Shown: piece by piece, positions 61,804-64,000 of the stretch | How the letters are laid out: each line of letters opens with the position of its first letter | Numbering within the stretch: the first letter of the stretch is position 1 | Assembly: GCA_013388835.1 (NCBI GenBank) | Contig: JACAEL010000026.1 | Coordinates: 28,780 to 92,779 of the forward strand | From: Candidatus Thorarchaeota archaeon | Lineage (GTDB): Archaea; Asgardarchaeota; Thorarchaeia; Thorarchaeales; Thorarchaeaceae | Reading direction: 5' to 3' | Length of the DNA stretch: 64,000 nucleotides | The notes under the pieces: generated by a model | Told to the model about the DNA's origin: nothing | Databases searched by the model: none | What the model saw: the letters and a program-made list of their open reading frames with translations, nothing else | Translations under genes and position numbers: made by a program

Positions 61804-63787
61804 CCCGCGTTTCAATTAAGCCAAGTTCTCTCATGTCATCCACAATCTTGGACAGTGTGCTGGGATCGGTGTACCCGAACTGGAAGCATATGCGGTCCCA
61901 GACCTCGGTCAGTGACCTCCATTCCGCAGAGAGATTGAGCAGTTCGTCAACCCGACTCATAAAGTGCTGGTCCTTCTGGAGGAGCGTCAGATACCTGCTC
62001 CGGGACTCGGGTCTTGCCTTCATAATATAAGAGGGCCTCAGTGCATATTGGACCTTTCGACGCACTTCCATCTGGAACGCGCTTGGGTCAATCTTGATTT
62101 GTCCCTCTTCCTTGGGCTCCAGTCCGCTGCCCACACACGCGCCCTCGTATGCTTTGCGCAGGACCATCATCTCCGAGGTGTAGGCCATCTCCAGGCTGGC
62201 TCTGAGTGCGTTTGCAAGAGCCCTCTGGACTGTGATGAGCGGCCACTCCTGAATGGCTCTCTCCAGGGTCTTTCTGCCGAGTTCATAGGCATATCCGAGC
62301 CACCTCATGTATTTGGGATACAGCTTCTCCGGGTCGTCCTTGCAGCTGGAGAGCTCGTCGACGCCCTCCATCCCAACCCTTGTCATCAGTTCAATCATCT
62401 CATTCCTGGTTGCTGTGAGCAGACTCTCCTTGCACACTAGTGCCGGATAGGCGAGCGTGACGGCTGACAGGACAAGTGCACGGGACACATAGGCCATCTG
62501 TCGAACGTCCAGCTTGTCGGTGCTGTCGCAGGACGTGTGGTAGAATCTGTCCGGATCCTGATTCAGCATGACGGCTGGAATTGACAGCGTGGAGTCAGTG
62601 AACATGAAGTGGTCTGAACCCGCACTGTATGCGTGGTACTCGTAGGGCAGCGGACACATGGTGCCGCCCATAGCTGGGTCTCTCTGTGTCGCCGACTCTG
62701 TGCGCAGCCAATAGTCCAGCACATTGTTCAGTGTACTGGGCAGGGAATGTGGTGTGCGATACAGTTTGAGTGTGGAGCCGGCCTTTGCAGGGTCTGCTCC
62801 CACCATGTCCACGTTGATGACTGCAAGTGCCCGATTGACCAACTCTCTATCGCCATGTATCAGCCTGATAGTGCCATGCCACTCCGGCACCCAGACAAAC
62901 CGGATGGAGTATTGTGGGGTCTCAAGCTGTCCTTCTGCGATGAGCCGCGTAACAACCCTCAGAACCTCCATGATTGCTCCTGCACCTGAAGCATTGTCAT
63001 TTGCGCCGGGGTGTGGATGGCATATGTGAGCCATGAGCCAGACCTCCTTTGAGGAGTCCTTTCCGGGTATGACCGCGGAGAGGACCTCCTCAGGTCCCGA
63101 CTTTAGCTCTGCGTCAACAGTTGCTCTGACTCGGACCCTCTTTCCTTCCGCCAGCATCTTCTGGATCTTCACGCCATCGGCCTGACGGAGCGCAAAACCG
63201 AATCCGGTCCTGCTGGCTTCTCCCGGGTCGGGCCAGAGCGCCTCATACCTTCGCAGGCTGGCAATCTCATCAACTCCTGACGGTGGGACATATGTCAGAA
63301 TCCCTGCTGCGCCCATCTCTATGCATGCTATCTTGTGAACGAGTGAGGCGCGGCTCTCAGTGAGCACTATCTTGCCCCGAACATCCTTGTTCGTGTAGTC
63401 CTCCCGAGTCAGTCCCTTTCCAACGTACACTACGTCGGCCTCTATATCTGCAGACACCGAGTGAGCGGCCAGCGATATGGGCTCTGTCTGGAAGTCAGCC
63501 AGTCTGCGACTCTCAGGTTCTATCAGTTGTAGCGTTCCAGTCTTCGGATACCAGGCATATAGGGAGTCCCAAGTGGAGATAGACCCCTCGCCTGTGGCTG
63601 TGTACTGGTGGATGGTGACCTGAGCTTCTGAAACCCTCTCAATTTGGTCCTTGATGCACAGGATTGCCTGGTGGATTCCCGGACTAGCCTGTATTCGGTG
63701 AAAACGAGACAGGTCAATCACATAGTCGAGGGCTCTAACACCAGAGACTGTGTCCGCAATAGCGGTCCTGACGTTTGAAGGGAGCAT
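61796..63787 (-). CDS. M28-type aminopeptidase with PA-like domain
   Basis: 663 residues. The peptidase domain shows the M28 zinc ligands and catalytic residues: AHICHPHPGANDNASGAGAIM, VWVPEWHGT (Glu), AVINVDMVGAD and RFYHTSCDSTDKLD (His), with a family-specific C-terminal helical region of about 200 residues ending near FQFGYTDPSTLSKIVDDM. Residues about 110-180 form a PA-like insert (DVVYVGKGLTREDYTNKDVRGKIVL). GGGGGAG lies nine bases before ATG 63787. It resembles DUF4910/aminopeptidase-like proteins. It leads the coaD gene; the substrate is unknown. Confidence 0.85.
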   Translation of the reverse strand: MLPSNVRTAIADTVSGVRALDYVIDLSRFHRIQASPGIHQAILCIKDQIERVSEAQVTIHQYTATGEGSISTWDSLYAWYPKTGTLQLIEPESRRLADFQTEPISLAAHSVSADIEADVVYVGKGLTREDYTNKDVRGKIVLTESRASLVHKIACIEMGAAGILTYVPPSGVDEIASLRRYEALWPDPGEASRTGFGFALRQADGVKIQKMLAEGKRVRVRATVDAELKSGPEEVLSAVIPGKDSSKEVWLMAHICHPHPGANDNASGAGAIMEVLRVVTRLIAEGQLETPQYSIRFVWVPEWHGTIRLIHGDRELVNRALAVINVDMVGADPAKAGSTLKLYRTPHSLPSTLNNVLDYWLRTESATQRDPAMGGTMCPLPYEYHAYSAGSDHFMFTDSTLSIPAVMLNQDPDRFYHTSCDSTDKLDVRQMAYVSRALVLSAVTLAYPALVCKESLLTATRNEMIELMTRVGMEGVDELSSCKDDPEKLYPKYMRWLGYAYELGRKTLERAIQEWPLITVQRALANALRASLEMAYTSEMMVLRKAYEGACVGSGLEPKEEGQIKIDPSAFQMEVRRKVQYALRPSYIMKARPESRSRYLTLLQKDQHFMSRVDELLNLSAEWRSLTEVWDRICFQFGYTDPSTLSKIVDDMRELGLIETRDV

Positions 63788-63873
63788 TTGTCACACTCCC
63801 CCGGATGGCAGTCCATCCTCCATAAGTATCTTTCACAAGATGTCTGACATGGGAGTCTAGCTGCTCACATCAC

Positions 63874-64000
63874 ATGACACCGGATTCAGACTCAGAGGTG
63901 AGCTGTTCATCACAAGAATCCGCAATCAGCGTGCTTCAGTCCGGACATGGTGCTGCATACACGACTAGAATGCCGCAACTTGTGCAGACACTACAGGCAT
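63874..64000 (+). CDS. Possible gene start leaving the right edge
   Basis: An ATG at 63874 opens a frame of 42 codons without a stop to the window end, beginning MTPDSDSEVSCSSQESA and including LQSGHGAAYTTRMPQLVQTL. It is divergent from the M28 gene, as expected for a new transcription unit. No strong ribosome site is visible and the sequence is too short to classify. Confidence 0.35.
   Translation, partial: MTPDSDSEVSCSSQESAISVLQSGHGAAYTTRMPQLVQTLQA

Overview
The window is archaeal chromosomal DNA, roughly half G+C and densely packed with genes. Archaeal markers are the thermosome subunit, RNA polymerase subunit K, archaeal-type S-adenosylmethionine synthetase, archaeal/eukaryotic-type glycyl-tRNA synthetase, Fap7-like adenylate kinase, archaeal phosphopantetheine adenylyltransferase, a ThiR (HTH-ThiN) regulator, an Nre-type repair protein and TATA-box promoters, many at a spacing that implies leaderless or nearly leaderless mRNAs. 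A gelsolin-like domain protein beside a roadblock/LC7 protein, plus several alpha-SNAP-like TPR proteins, point to an Asgard archaeon, perhaps Thorarchaeia-like. That placement is inference; no rRNA gene is present to confirm it.

Layout. 1-5.6 kb: the start of a gene leaving the left edge, a long gene-poor stretch, a K+-independent membrane pyrophosphatase, a small unknown protein and a TPR/beta-domain protein. 5.6-8.5 kb: an aminotransferase, then the gelsolin-like and roadblock pair. 8.7-14.6 kb: a membrane protein and the thiamine ABC transporter thiBPQ, divergent from thiR with a palindromic operator candidate between them. 14.6-23.3 kb: two GNAT enzymes, a glycan-rich surface protein, an HTH/ACT regulator, an MFS exporter, MEMO1, histidyl-tRNA synthetase and a MgtC/DUF4010 membrane protein. 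23.4-29 kb: thermosome and an HhH-RpoK fusion, DUF89 with RimI-like acetyltransferase, a Fap7-like kinase and a membrane protein. 29-39.7 kb: an orphan Eco57I-like methyltransferase, an SPFH/zinc-ribbon protein, an MBL-fold hydrolase, a TPR/zinc-ribbon protein, an alpha/beta hydrolase and membrane or helical unknowns. 39.8-46.4 kb: SAM synthetase divergent from an XRE-CBS regulator, a helicase-like protein with degenerate motifs, a helical protein and TrpRS. 46.4-64 kb: a two-repeat CRISPR-like remnant, paired zinc-ribbon membrane proteins, Nre, a GT-C glycosyltransferase, an AlaX-like editing enzyme, two SNAP-like TPR proteins, class II HMG-CoA reductase, GlyRS, UspA, a RACo-like ATPase, PPAT and an M28 aminopeptidase.

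The most unusual feature is a dispersed element of about 190 bp in four copies (36651-36804, 38891-39086, 48866-49060, 58909-59101). It has imperfect terminal inverted repeats and an internal hairpin kept in all copies, partly through a wobble pair. Two copies lie immediately after genes (glyS and the Nre gene) in the same orientation, and the element's end supplies the stop codon of both. It may be a non-autonomous mobile element, a structured 3'-UTR RNA, or both.

No tRNA or rRNA gene, cas gene, insertion sequence or transposase gene was recognised.
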